From: an uncultured Clostridia bacterium
GTDB taxonomy: Bacteria; Bacillota; Clostridia; Christensenellales; Aristaeellaceae
Direction: 5' to 3'
DNA length: 8,569 nucleotides
NCBI GenBank assembly: GCA_934647305.1
Contig: CAKUFI010000099.1
Location: forward strand, 1-8,569
Part shown: positions 1-6,197 of the stretch, one piece after another
Layout: the number at the start of each line of letters is the position of its first letter
Numbering within the stretch: position 1 is the stretch's first letter
Notes under the pieces: generated by a model
Told to the model about the DNA's origin: nothing
The model's input: the letters and a program-made list of their open reading frames with translations, nothing else
Database searches by the model: none
Program-made: the position numbers and the translations under genes

Positions 1-27
1 GTCGCGGCGCGGCCGGCGGGTGGGGTG

Positions 28-60
28 CGGGGAGGGCGGTAGCCCCTCCCCGACCGGGGA
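28..60 (-). terminator. GC-rich hairpins downstream of the Nudix gene
   Basis: A 9-bp perfect stem (28-36 with 44-52, CGGGGAGGG/CCCTCCCCG) has a 7-nt loop and begins 11 nt past the Nudix stop codon. A second, overlapping stem (TCCCC 47-51 with GGGGA 56-60) is mutually exclusive with it. No T-run follows on the minus strand, so a canonical intrinsic terminator is not proven. It may be a transcript 3'-end stabiliser or a weak terminator. Confidence 0.4.
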
Positions 61-63
61 TTT

Positions 64-468
64 CTATGCCATGCCTGCCGCGCGCAGCTCCAGGAGCATG
101 TGTCCGATGTTGCCGTTTCCGGCGAAGCGGATCGCGTCGAAGAAATCCTCGGTGAGCGGGAACCAGCGCAGCGGGTTCTTTTCCTCGCGCAGCGCGGCCG
201 GTTTCTTCAGCCTGCCCGCCCAGAATTCGAGCAGGATATCGTCCAGGTAATACGTGAAATCGATGACGTGCGTCAGTTCGATCTGCGCCCTGCCGATTCC
301 GGTCTCCTCGGCCAGCTCGCGGTAGGCGGCTTCTTCCCCGGTTTCGCCCGGCTCGACCTTGCCGCCGACCAGGTTGTACAGTCCCTTATACGGGTCTTTT
401 CTCCGCAGGCACATCAGCCATTCGCGCCTGTCCGGCGACAGCACGCCGATCACGTTGCTTTTTTTCAT
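64..468 (-). CDS. Nudix (MutT-family) hydrolase
   Basis: Encodes a 134-residue cytoplasmic protein, the usual length for a single-domain Nudix hydrolase. The complete Nudix box, G-X5-E-X7-RE-hydrophobic-X-EE-X-G-hydrophobic, runs from Gly36 to Ile58 (Glu42, Arg50-Glu51, Glu54-Glu55, Gly57); its glutamates bind the Mg2+ used to cleave nucleoside-diphosphate-linked substrates. The N-terminus (MKKSNVIGVLS) forms the expected first strand. The start is ATG at 468, with GGAGG at 480-476 and a 7-nt spacer. It lies 67 nt downstream of typA on the same strand, so it is probably co-transcribed with typA, with a hairpin in the gap. The substrate cannot be read from the sequence: an 8-oxo-dGTP pyrophosphatase or another nucleotide-housekeeping enzyme is possible. 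The family call is firm, the exact reaction is not. Confidence 0.93.
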   Translation of the reverse strand: MKKSNVIGVLSPDRREWLMCLRRKDPYKGLYNLVGGKVEPGETGEEAAYRELAEETGIGRAQIELTHVIDFTYYLDDILLEFWAGRLKKPAALREEKNPLRWFPLTEDFFDAIRFAGNGNIGHMLLELRAAGMA

Positions 469-493
469 GGCGCATCCTCCGTTTATGAAGAAT

Positions 494-515
494 CCCGATG
501 ACGCGAATCATCGGG
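494..515 (-). terminator. Intergenic hairpin between typA and the Nudix gene
   Basis: An 8-bp perfect stem CCCGATGA/TCATCGGG with a 6-nt loop lies 20 nt past the typA stop. On the minus strand the sequence after the stem is ATTCTTCAT, only partly T-rich. It may attenuate or process the typA-Nudix transcript. A full terminator is unlikely because no separate promoter for the Nudix gene is visible. Confidence 0.4.
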
Positions 516-535
516 AAAATGTGCGCGGGCGTTTT

Positions 536-2365
536 TTATTTGGAGGCGCGGGAAGCCAGCTTCTTGCGGGTTTCCACGTTCAGGATCTTCTTGCGCATGC
601 GGATGGACTTGGGCGTGATCTCGACCAGCTCGTCCTCGGCGATGAACTCGAGCGCCTCTTCCAGCGTGGGAATGCGCACGTTGGTGATCTTGAGCGCTTC
701 CTCGGCGCCGGCGGCGTTGCGGATCGAGGTCAGGTGCTTCTTCTTGCAGACGTTGACGTCGATGTCGCCCGGGCGCGAGCTGCGTCCCACCACCATGCCG
801 GTGTATACCTTCGTGCCCGGCCACAGGAACAGCAGTCCGCGCTCCTGGATGTCGAACATGGCGTAGCTGGTGGTCTCGCCGGTCTCAAAGGCGACCAGGG
901 AGCCGTTGACGCGGGTGGGAATATCGCCCTTGTAGGGCTCGTAGCTGTCGAAAATCGCGTTCATGACGCCTTCGCCGCGGGTGTCGGTCATGAACTCGCT
1001 GCGGTAGCCGAACAGGCCGCGGGAGGGCACGCTGAACTCCAGGCGCACCCGGTCGGTGCCATTCATCGAGATCAGCAGGCCGCGGCGGCGGCCGATCTTC
1101 TCAATGACGCTGCCGGCGTATTCGCTGGGCACGTCGCAGATCAGCTTCTCCATGGGCTCGCACTTCTGCCCGTCGATGGTCTTAAACAGCACCACGGGCT
1201 TGGTCACCTGGAACTCATAGCCCTGGCGGCGCATGGTCTCGATCAGTATGGACAGGTGCAGCTCGCCTCGGCCGGACACGCGGAATGCGTCGGTGGTCTC
1301 GGTGTCCTCCACGCGCAGCGATACGTCGGTCTGCATTTCCTTAAACAGGCGGGCGCGCAGGTGGCGGGAGGTGACAAACTGGCCCTCGGTGCCGGCGAAC
1401 GGGCTGTCGTTGACGCAGAAGGTCATCGACACGGTGGGCTCGTCGATCTTGACGAAGGGCAGCGGCTCGACATGGCTGGGCACGCACAGCGTGTCGCCGA
1501 TCATGATGTTTTCAAAGCCGGTGATGGCCACGATGTCGCCCACCTTGGCGCTTTCAATCGGCACGCGCTTCAGGCCGTCGAAGGCGAACAGGCCGGACAG
1601 GCGGGTCGGCGCGCTGACCACGTCGTCGTGATAGGAGCAGCGAACGGCCATGTCGCCCGCCTTGATCGTGCCGCGCTCAATGCGGCCCACGCCGATGCGG
1701 CCCACGTAGTCGTTATAGTCGATCGTGGAGACCAGCATCTGCAGGTCGCCCTCGGGATCGCCCTGGGGCGCGGGAATGTGCTCAAGGATCAGGTCGAACA
1801 GGGGGCGAAGGTCGGTGCCCGGCTGCTTCCAGTCCAGGGTGGCGGTGCCGTCGCGGCCGGAGGCGAACACGATCGGGCTGTCCAGCTGCTCGTCGGTGGC
1901 GTTCAGGTCGAGCAGCAGCTCCAGCGTCTCGTCCACCACCTCGTCGCAGCGCGCGTCCGGGCGGTCCATCTTATTGACCACGATGACCACCGGCAGAGAC
2001 AGCTCCAGCGCCTTTTTCAGCACGAAGCGGGTCTGCGGCATCGGGCCTTCGAAGGAGTCGACCAGCAGAAGCACGCCGCCGACCATCTTCAGCACGCGCT
2101 CCACCTCGCCGGAGAAGTCCGCGTGGCCGGGGGTGTCGACGATGTTGATCTTCACGCCCTTGTAGTGCACGGCGGTGTTCTTGGAAAGGATGGTGATGCC
2201 GCGCTCACGCTCCAGGTCGTTCGAGTCCATGACGCGGTCGGCCACCTGCTGGTTCTCGCGGAACACGCCGCCCTGCTTGAGCATTTCGTCCACCAGGGTG
2301 GTCTTGCCGTGGTCGACGTGGGCAATGATGGCGATGTTTCTCAGGTCTTCTCTGACAATATTCAA
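536..2365 (-). CDS. typA: Ribosome-associated GTPase TypA/BipA
   Basis: Encodes a 609-residue translational GTPase, the normal TypA length. TypA/BipA binds the ribosome at the EF-G site and supports 50S assembly and stress or low-temperature growth. GTPase motifs are all intact: G1 AHVDHGKT (15-22), switch I with ERGITI (54-59), G3 DTPGH (77-81), G4 NKMD (131-134), and a G5-like segment FASG near 167-170. EF-G-like domains follow (SGRGELHLSILIE is the domain III signature), then the TypA-specific C-terminal domain (GLLFLWPGTKVYTGM region). The start chosen is TTG at 2365, giving (M)NIVREDLRNIAIIAHVDHGK, which matches the family N-terminus. GAGGAG at 2380-2375 lies 9 nt upstream. A longer reading from a TTG at 2386 would contain this ribosome binding site and is rejected. 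It is the first gene of a probable typA-Nudix unit. Confidence 0.97.
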   Translation of the reverse strand: MNIVREDLRNIAIIAHVDHGKTTLVDEMLKQGGVFRENQQVADRVMDSNDLERERGITILSKNTAVHYKGVKINIVDTPGHADFSGEVERVLKMVGGVLLLVDSFEGPMPQTRFVLKKALELSLPVVIVVNKMDRPDARCDEVVDETLELLLDLNATDEQLDSPIVFASGRDGTATLDWKQPGTDLRPLFDLILEHIPAPQGDPEGDLQMLVSTIDYNDYVGRIGVGRIERGTIKAGDMAVRCSYHDDVVSAPTRLSGLFAFDGLKRVPIESAKVGDIVAITGFENIMIGDTLCVPSHVEPLPFVKIDEPTVSMTFCVNDSPFAGTEGQFVTSRHLRARLFKEMQTDVSLRVEDTETTDAFRVSGRGELHLSILIETMRRQGYEFQVTKPVVLFKTIDGQKCEPMEKLICDVPSEYAGSVIEKIGRRRGLLISMNGTDRVRLEFSVPSRGLFGYRSEFMTDTRGEGVMNAIFDSYEPYKGDIPTRVNGSLVAFETGETTSYAMFDIQERGLLFLWPGTKVYTGMVVGRSSRPGDIDVNVCKKKHLTSIRNAAGAEEALKITNVRIPTLEEALEFIAEDELVEITPKSIRMRKKILNVETRKKLASRASK

Positions 2366-2417
2366 GGTGAAAGACTCCTCACACAATAGTATATCCCAGT
2401 TTTGACTTTACCGATCT

Positions 2418-2446
2418 ATTCTAATGAAAGCGCCTCTTCTTGTCAA
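2418..2446 (-). promoter_or_regulatory. Sigma-A-type promoter of typA
   Basis: On the minus strand TTGACA (2446-2441), a 17-nt spacer and TAGAAT (2423-2418) form a near-consensus promoter about 52 nt ahead of the TTG start of typA. The -35 box directly abuts the hairpin-repeat block. Confidence 0.8.
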
Positions 2447-2477
2447 CCGCGCTGATGTTACCATCACGTTTTTTCCG

Positions 2478-2598
2478 CCGGGCAGTGCCCGGTGCCACTT
2501 GCTGCCGCCGGGGCCACGCGAATCCGGGAACCATAGATTCAAGCTCCCGGATTCTTCGTTTTCGGAAAACTCGAGCATGCGCCCCACAAGAGCTGCGG
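2478..2598 (+). repeat. Structured tandem repeat, copy A (about 121 bp)
   Basis: First of two tandem units. In order: hairpin H1 (CCGGGC 2478-2483, loop AGT, GCCCGG 2487-2492), 3 nt, the linker CACTTGCTGCCGC (2496-2508), 11 nt, hairpin H2 (GAATCCGGGA 2520-2529 with TCCCGGATTC 2545-2554, 10 bp, 15-nt loop containing CATAGATTCAA), then a short H3 (GTTTT 2558-2562, loop CGG, AAAAC 2566-2570). Positions 2496-2570 match copy B at 72 of 75 bases. No plausible protein is encoded. Orientation is given on the plus strand by convention. Confidence 0.85.
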
Positions 2599-2719
2599 GT
2601 CGGCAGGGCCGACGGTCACTTGCTGCCGCCGGGGCCACGCGAATCCGGGAACCATAGATTCGAGCTCCCGGATTCTTCGTTTCCGGAGAACCCGGGGATG
2701 CTGCTCCACAGGGGTTTCC
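2599..2719 (+). repeat. Structured tandem repeat, copy B
   Basis: Second unit, offset 121 bp from copy A. H1 is GTCGGC (2599-2604), loop AGG, GCCGAC (2608-2613): a different stem from copy A at three base pairs, yet fully paired. The linker is at 2617-2629. H2 is GAATCCGGGA (2641-2650) with TCCCGGATTC (2666-2675), loop containing CATAGATTCGA. H3 is degraded. After about 2690 the two copies diverge, but they realign at the start of a third unit with one indel. Confidence 0.85.
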
Positions 2720-2820
2720 GGTCGGCCGTGCCGGCTCGGGCTCTGGTAAAAGGCGCGGCTGAGCCTCGCAGTGAGCCTGAAAAAAGCGCGAGGCGGCGTC
2801 AAACGCCCTGCGGCCGCCAC
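2720..2820 (+). repeat. Partial third repeat unit and further hairpins
   Basis: A third H1-like hairpin (GTCGGC 2721-2726, loop CGT, GCCGGC 2730-2735, one T-G wobble) sits 122 bp after that of copy B. No linker or H2 follows, so the unit is truncated. The rest of the gap holds GCCTCGC (2763-2769) pairing with GCGAGGC (2788-2794), and GGCGT-CAA-ACGCC (2795-2807), another triloop hairpin. No gene is seen between 2447 and 2846. Confidence 0.55.
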
Positions 2821-2846
2821 AGTGAGCATGTGAATCAAATTCGTTT

Positions 2847-2900
2847 TTGACAAATGGGACGGGAATATCTATTTTTTGTCGGCGCAGGCTATGATATAAT
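2847..2900 (+). promoter_or_regulatory. Promoter region of the transporter-hydrolase operon
   Basis: Two overlapping candidates. P1: TTGACA (2847-2852), 17-nt spacer, TATTTT (2870-2875). P2: an extended -10, TGATATAAT (2892-2900), with a perfect TATAAT (2895-2900) but no good -35. P2 would start transcription near 2907, immediately before the leader hairpin. Either could drive the operon. Confidence 0.65.
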
Positions 2901-2912
2901 CCAAAATAATCT

Positions 2913-2966
2913 ATGGCGATTCTCAGAAGCGCGAACAACGCTGAGAATACTTCTGAGAATTGCCAT
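2913..2966 (+). promoter_or_regulatory. Leader hairpin with alternative pairing
   Basis: A 17-bp stem pairs 2913-2929 with 2950-2966 (16 Watson-Crick pairs and one G-U at 2918/2961) around a 20-nt loop. Inside it, ATTCTCAG (2919-2926) can also pair with a second copy of CTGAGAAT at 2941-2948, since CTGAGAAT occurs at both 2941-2948 and 2953-2960. The two folds exclude each other. The structure ends 14 nt before the GGAGG of the transporter gene. Confidence 0.65.
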
Positions 2967-2991
2967 CTTGCGAATGACGTGGAGGATTTGT

Positions 2992-3834
2992 GTGAAAAAG
3001 TCTTGGAAGGGCATGGGAATGATTGCCCTCGCGGCGCTTTTGTGGAGCGCTCAGGGGGTGCTGGGAAAGGCTGGCACCTGGGGTTCGCTTTCTCTGGTGG
3101 GCGTCCGGGCGATTTTTGCGAGCTTTGTTCTGGGCTGTGTACGAAAAGATTTTCGGCTCCCCAAACGGCCTGCCGAGTGGATCGCCGGCACGTTTGTCGC
3201 CTTGACGGCGCTCCTGTTTCTGTGCGCCAATAAGCTGACCTCGGCCTCAAATGCCATCATCCTCCAGTATACAATGCCGGTTTTTGTGATGCTGCTCGGT
3301 GTAATTTTCCTGCGCAAAAAACCAACCGCCGCCGAAATCGCGGTCAGCGCGTGCGTGCTGAGCGGAGTTTTCCTGTGCGCTTCCGGCAGCACAGGGCAGG
3401 GCAATCTGCTTGGAGACGGACTGGCGCTGCTCTCGGCCATTACTTATGCCGGCGTTTTTTCAGCCGGGAAGCTCCTGCATGTCGACGCAAAAGACTACAG
3501 CTATACGGGAAACCTTCTGTGTCTTCTGTTCTTGCTGGCCATACCGTTCGATCCGTCGTTCGATTTCAAGCCGCTGAATGTGCTTTCCGCGGCTTTGATG
3601 GGTCTGACGGTTGGCCTGGGCTACGCGGCCTTTGCAAAAGGCTTGAGCGAGGGCGTTCAGCCGGTTACGGCGGCGATTATCTCAAACATCGAGCCAGTAG
3701 GAAATCCGGTCTGGGTTTTCCTGTTTCTGGGCGAAGCGCCCCCGGCATTGTCTTTGATTGGCTTTGCGATTGTGCTGACGGCGGTTACTGTACATGGAGC
3801 TTGTTTGAACACGGCAAAGGAGGAAAAAACATGA
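2992..3834 (+). CDS. EamA/DMT-family transporter, 10 TM
   Basis: Encodes a 280-residue inner-membrane protein of the drug/metabolite transporter superfamily. It has two tandem EamA domains (about 7-135 and 148-272), each with five hydrophobic helices. Family-typical stretches are present: KLTSASNAIILQYTMPVFV late in the first half, and the equivalent GVQPVTAAIISNIEPV with the FLFLGE motif in the second. The start is GTG at 2992, with GGAGG at 2981-2985 and a 6-nt spacer. The frame stays open upstream to an ATG at 2854, but that start lacks a ribosome binding site and lies inside the promoter region. The stop overlaps the next gene's start (ATGA, 3831-3834), implying translational coupling to the SGNH hydrolase. 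The substrate is unknown; family members export or import amino acids, nucleosides or other small metabolites. Confidence 0.92.
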   Translation: MKKSWKGMGMIALAALLWSAQGVLGKAGTWGSLSLVGVRAIFASFVLGCVRKDFRLPKRPAEWIAGTFVALTALLFLCANKLTSASNAIILQYTMPVFVMLLGVIFLRKKPTAAEIAVSACVLSGVFLCASGSTGQGNLLGDGLALLSAITYAGVFSAGKLLHVDAKDYSYTGNLLCLLFLLAIPFDPSFDFKPLNVLSAALMGLTVGLGYAAFAKGLSEGVQPVTAAIISNIEPVGNPVWVFLFLGEAPPALSLIGFAIVLTAVTVHGACLNTAKEEKT

Positions 3835-4523
3835 AGAAAATTTTCTTGCTCGGGGACTCTATTCGCTGCGGCTACGACGCCTATGTCAGGGAGAGCATGG
3901 AGAATGTGGCGGAGGTCTTTTATCCGTCTGAGAACTGTCGCTTTGCTTCTTATATACTTCGCAACGTCCATTTCTGGAAGGACGATCTGCATATTGATCG
4001 TGCCGACGCCGTGCACTGGAATGCCGGTCTGTGGGACACTCTGCGCATCTATGGCGACGAGCCCTTTTCGAAGCCAGACGTTTATGCCGACTATGTAGAA
4101 CGCGTCACCAGGCGCCTGATTTTCCTCTTTCCGGGAGCAAAGATCATTTTTGCTACCTCCACGCCTGTGATTGAGGAAGGGTTTATTACCGAGTTTGAAT
4201 ACCGCACGAACCGGGACATTGAGGAGTACAATCGCATTGCCTGCGAGATCTGCGCGCACTACGGCTGCCTCGTCAACGACCTGTATGGGCTGCTTAAGGA
4301 TGCGCCGCGTTCGCTGCATTCTGACCAGACGCACTTTTACACGGCGGAAGGCACCGCGCTGATCGGCGGTCGGGTAAATCATGTGCTGTGCGACGCGCTG
4401 GGCATTCGGGAGGATCGGCTCAGGCGTCCCAATCCTGAGAACTTCGTCGTGAAGGGCGTCATGGGCGATCAAAAGATGTATATCAAGCGCGGCAGCTACT
4501 ACGAAAGGGTTTTGGGCATTTGA
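3831..4523 (+). CDS. SGNH/GDSL hydrolase family protein
   Basis: Encodes a 230-residue protein with no signal peptide, so probably cytoplasmic. Block I is LLGDSIR with nucleophile Ser10. Asn64 in HWNAGLWD fills the position of the oxyanion-hole Asn, though the usual GxND order is altered. Block V is SDQTHFY with Asp165 and His168 completing the triad. These mark it as an SGNH-fold esterase or deacetylase. The start is ATG at 3831, with AGGAGG at 3818-3823 and a 7-nt spacer, overlapping the transporter stop by 4 nt. The last 35 residues or so extend past the usual fold end and are rich in charged and aromatic residues. The coupling suggests it acts on a compound moved by the transporter, such as an acylated sugar or metabolite; this is inference only. 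Confidence 0.88.
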   Translation: MKKIFLLGDSIRCGYDAYVRESMENVAEVFYPSENCRFASYILRNVHFWKDDLHIDRADAVHWNAGLWDTLRIYGDEPFSKPDVYADYVERVTRRLIFLFPGAKIIFATSTPVIEEGFITEFEYRTNRDIEEYNRIACEICAHYGCLVNDLYGLLKDAPRSLHSDQTHFYTAEGTALIGGRVNHVLCDALGIREDRLRRPNPENFVVKGVMGDQKMYIKRGSYYERVLGI

Positions 4524-4540
4524 AGCGCGCAAAAAGCCAT

Positions 4541-4582
4541 AAAAGGGGATCTGGAACCCGAAAGGGCGACAGATCCTCTTTT
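4541..4582. terminator. Bidirectional intrinsic terminator
   Basis: AAAAGGGGATCT (4541-4552) pairs with AGATCCTCTTTT (4571-4582) over 12 bp with one G-U. The 18-nt loop contains a small CCC-GAAA-GGG hairpin. The stem carries A's on the 5' side and T's on the 3' side, so it can stop transcription both from the plus-strand hydrolase gene and from the minus-strand glycyl-radical-enzyme remnant that converges on it. Confidence 0.8.
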
Positions 4583-4615
4583 GTAATACCCGGCTCGCCG
4601 TACGCCGGCATGGAA

Positions 4616-5341
4616 TTAAATGGCTTCGGCCTGCCGGATAAACCAGTCCTGATCCTTCTTTGTCATGTTGTTGAAGTACCAGTTCCAGCCGCAGACGCGA
4701 ATCTGGAGGTTGGCATATTCCTCGGGATGTTCCTGAGCTTTGTGCAGCGTTTCTGCGCTGACGACGTTGCCCTGCAGGGAAAGTCCGCCGCGCTTCATGT
4801 AGGTGCGAACCAGCGCGACCAGGGCGTCCAGTCCCTCCTCGCCCTGCACGGCAGAGGGGTGGAGCACAAAATCGACCGGCGCGCTGGCACGGCTGTTCAC
4901 TGTGTTAATCTTTGTCACCGTATGCAGGAAGGCTGTGATGCCATTGCGGTCCTGGCCGACGGTGGCGCTGAGGTTCTTGGAGATAATCTCTCCATCGCGG
5001 CGTCCGTCCGGACTGGCGGCGCATTTCTCGCCGAAAATGTAGCAGAAGTTGATGGATTCGTAGCTGGTCTTGTAGAATCCGCCGCGCGAGGCAGGGATGG
5101 CGTTGACATAGGGTGCCAGCCAGTCCGTAATGCGCTTGAGGAGCGCGTCCGGCCCGGGCAGATCATTGCCATACTTCTCGGGATCGGCCCAGATGGCGGC
5201 GCGCAGTTCCTCGTTTCCTGTCCAGTTATTCTCGATAGCGTTCAGGTACTCTGCCATGGTGACCTTTTTTTCACGGTAGATGTATTTGTCCATCATGTAC
5301 AGCGAGTCGGTCAGCGTGGCCATACGATACCTATGAGACAT
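4616..5341 (-). pseudogene. Glycyl radical enzyme (PFL-like), C-terminal remnant
   Basis: An open frame of 241 residues that matches only the C-terminal third of pyruvate-formate-lyase-like glycyl radical enzymes, which are normally about 700-800 residues. Recognisable family stretches are ATLTDSLYMMDKYIY (8-22), SPDGRR (110-115), SKNLSATVGQDRNG (121-134), HPSAVQGEEGLDA (161-173), and the glycyl radical loop RVCGW (215-219; Gly218 would carry the radical). The N-terminal domain, with the active-site cysteine, is absent. Homology starts almost at the first codon, and an in-frame stop lies just upstream (TGA at 5356-5354). No ribosome binding site or partner activating enzyme is seen. The remaining frame is undamaged, so the loss looks recent. 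It cannot be catalytically active alone. Confidence 0.85.
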
Positions 5342-5358
5342 GGCGCAAGCGAGTCAGT

Positions 5359-5775
5359 ATGATGCTGATAGGCTGTGACAGAGCCGACCGGATTTGCGAG
5401 GTGCTGATTACGGGACTGCAAACCCTGCATACGTTGTCTCGGGAGCAAAGAAAGCTGAACGATGACTATGCCCGGATCTGCAGAGCGGTGGAAGGGCATC
5501 TAAATGAGGTGAGCCTACCCTGGCTTGTCGAGCGAACCGGCCTGTCAAAATGGACAATCACGAAGATTATTCGCCGGGAAAACGACAGCACAGTGAATGA
5601 ATGGCTACAAAAACTGAGAATTCAGGAAGCGGCGCGTCTGCTGGCGGAAACCGGTTTGAAGGCGTATGAGATTGCCGGCATGGTCGGGTATTCGAGCGTG
5701 GACTATTTTACGACAGTTTTCCGCAGGGTCATGCAGACAACACCGGAACAGTATCGCATGAAAAGGAAGTTTTAG
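5359..5775 (+). pseudogene. AraC-family regulator, C-terminal remnant
   Basis: A 138-residue frame holding a complete AraC/XylS DNA-binding domain: first helix-turn-helix LPWLVERTGLSKWTITKIIRR (about 53-73), second AYEIAGMVGYSSVDYFTTVFRR (about 102-123), and the closing signature TTPEQYR (127-133). Full-length AraC or YesN-type regulators add an N-terminal sensing domain, which is missing here. The ATG codons at 5359 and 5362 have no Shine-Dalgarno sequence. The frame stays open back to 5263, but that part is antisense to the glycyl-radical-enzyme remnant. It faces that remnant head to head, 17 bp apart. A short functional DNA-binding protein is possible but less likely than a truncation. Confidence 0.75.
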
Positions 5776-5842
5776 GGAATGTCCTGAATCTGCCAGCCGC
5801 CTCAGGTCTGTCAAAAGGGAGCCGAACGATAGTGTGAACCTG

Positions 5843-5896
5843 AAAAACCCCCTCGTCTCTATTCTCACAGAGCGCGAGGGGGATTACCGGTTTTTT
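5843..5896. terminator. Intrinsic terminator, strongest on minus strand
   Basis: CCCCCTCG (5848-5855) pairs with CGAGGGGG (5875-5882), and CTCT/AGAG pairs further inside the loop. On the minus strand the stem is followed directly by TTTTT (5847-5843), a canonical terminator that would end read-through from the deoD-HAD operon. On the plus strand a T6 run comes 8 nt after the stem (5891-5896), so it may also stop transcription leaving the AraC remnant. Confidence 0.7.
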
Positions 5897-6060
5897 GAAG
5901 CCTTTCGTACGAGAGAACCTGTGCGAGAGGTGTTGACCCTGTCTCGCAGGTGTTTTCCGGGAAGGGTCTGGGGAGGCGCCTTTTTCAAAAAAACGGCCGT
6001 TTGCTCGCGCCATTGCTGGCACTTTACGTTTCTTATAACTAACCAGCGGCAGCGGCGGAG
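5897..6060. other. Non-coding stretch with small dyads
   Basis: No convincing gene. It contains an imperfect inverted repeat (ACCTGTGCGAGA at 5918-5929 against TCTCGCAGGT at 5942-5951) and a 12-nt perfect palindrome AAACGGCCGTTT (5991-6002). A frame from a GTG at 5834 runs through it, but it has no ribosome binding site, crosses the terminator, and continues antisense into the phosphatase gene. Confidence 0.4.
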
Positions 6061-6071
6061 GCGAAGCCGAC

Positions 6072-6182
6072 AGAACTCTGTAAGTAGTTCTTGTGAATCG
6101 CAGACCTTGGCCGCTTCAGTCTATGGCGGCCAATGGTCGTCGATAGAACCCGCGGCAGCAAGTGGCCGTCGGCACAGCCGAC
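6072..6182 (-). repeat. Structured repeat, distant copy C
   Basis: Read on the minus strand it has the same order as copies A and B. H1 is GTCGGC-TGT-GCCGAC (6182-6168). Then come 3 nt and the identical linker CACTTGCTGCCGC (ending at 6152). After 18 nt comes H2, TTGGCCGC (6133-6126) with GCGGCCAA (6114-6107), loop CATAGACTGAA. Last is a third stem AGAACT/AGTTCT (6091-6086 with 6077-6072). The H2 stem shares no evident sequence with copies A and B, but the loop and its flanks match at 12 of 14 positions. Confidence 0.75.
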
Positions 6183-6197
6183 CGGTAGCAGCCGGGT

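Noticed and set aside
359..2389. A 676-codon open frame on the plus strand.
   Set aside because: It is antisense to typA and the Nudix gene, with a composition rich in His, Gly, Ala and Val typical of a GC-rich shadow frame; it has no family resemblance and no promoter.
2496..2691. Possible CRISPR array from the direct repeats.
   Set aside because: There are only two full copies, the repeated part is about 75 bp and holds several hairpins, and there are no cas genes or regular short spacers.
2447..2846. Possible insertion-sequence remnant.
   Set aside because: No transposase fragment, terminal inverted repeats or target-site duplication could be identified around the block.
2908..2916. AATCTATGG in the transporter leader matches the reverse complement of the conserved repeat loop region.
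   Set aside because: Only nine bases match, with no linker or H1 beside it. A chance match of this length is plausible in a window of this size.
2408..3250. A 280-codon frame on the minus strand, and plus-strand frames at 2424-2850, across the repeat block.
   Set aside because: They run through the hairpin repeats, and the minus-strand frame also runs antisense through the transporter gene. The repeated peptide they show is just the translation of the DNA repeat, and no ribosome binding site is present.
3657..4532. A 291-codon minus-strand frame.
   Set aside because: Antisense to the SGNH hydrolase and the end of the transporter, both of which have clear family motifs and ribosome binding sites.
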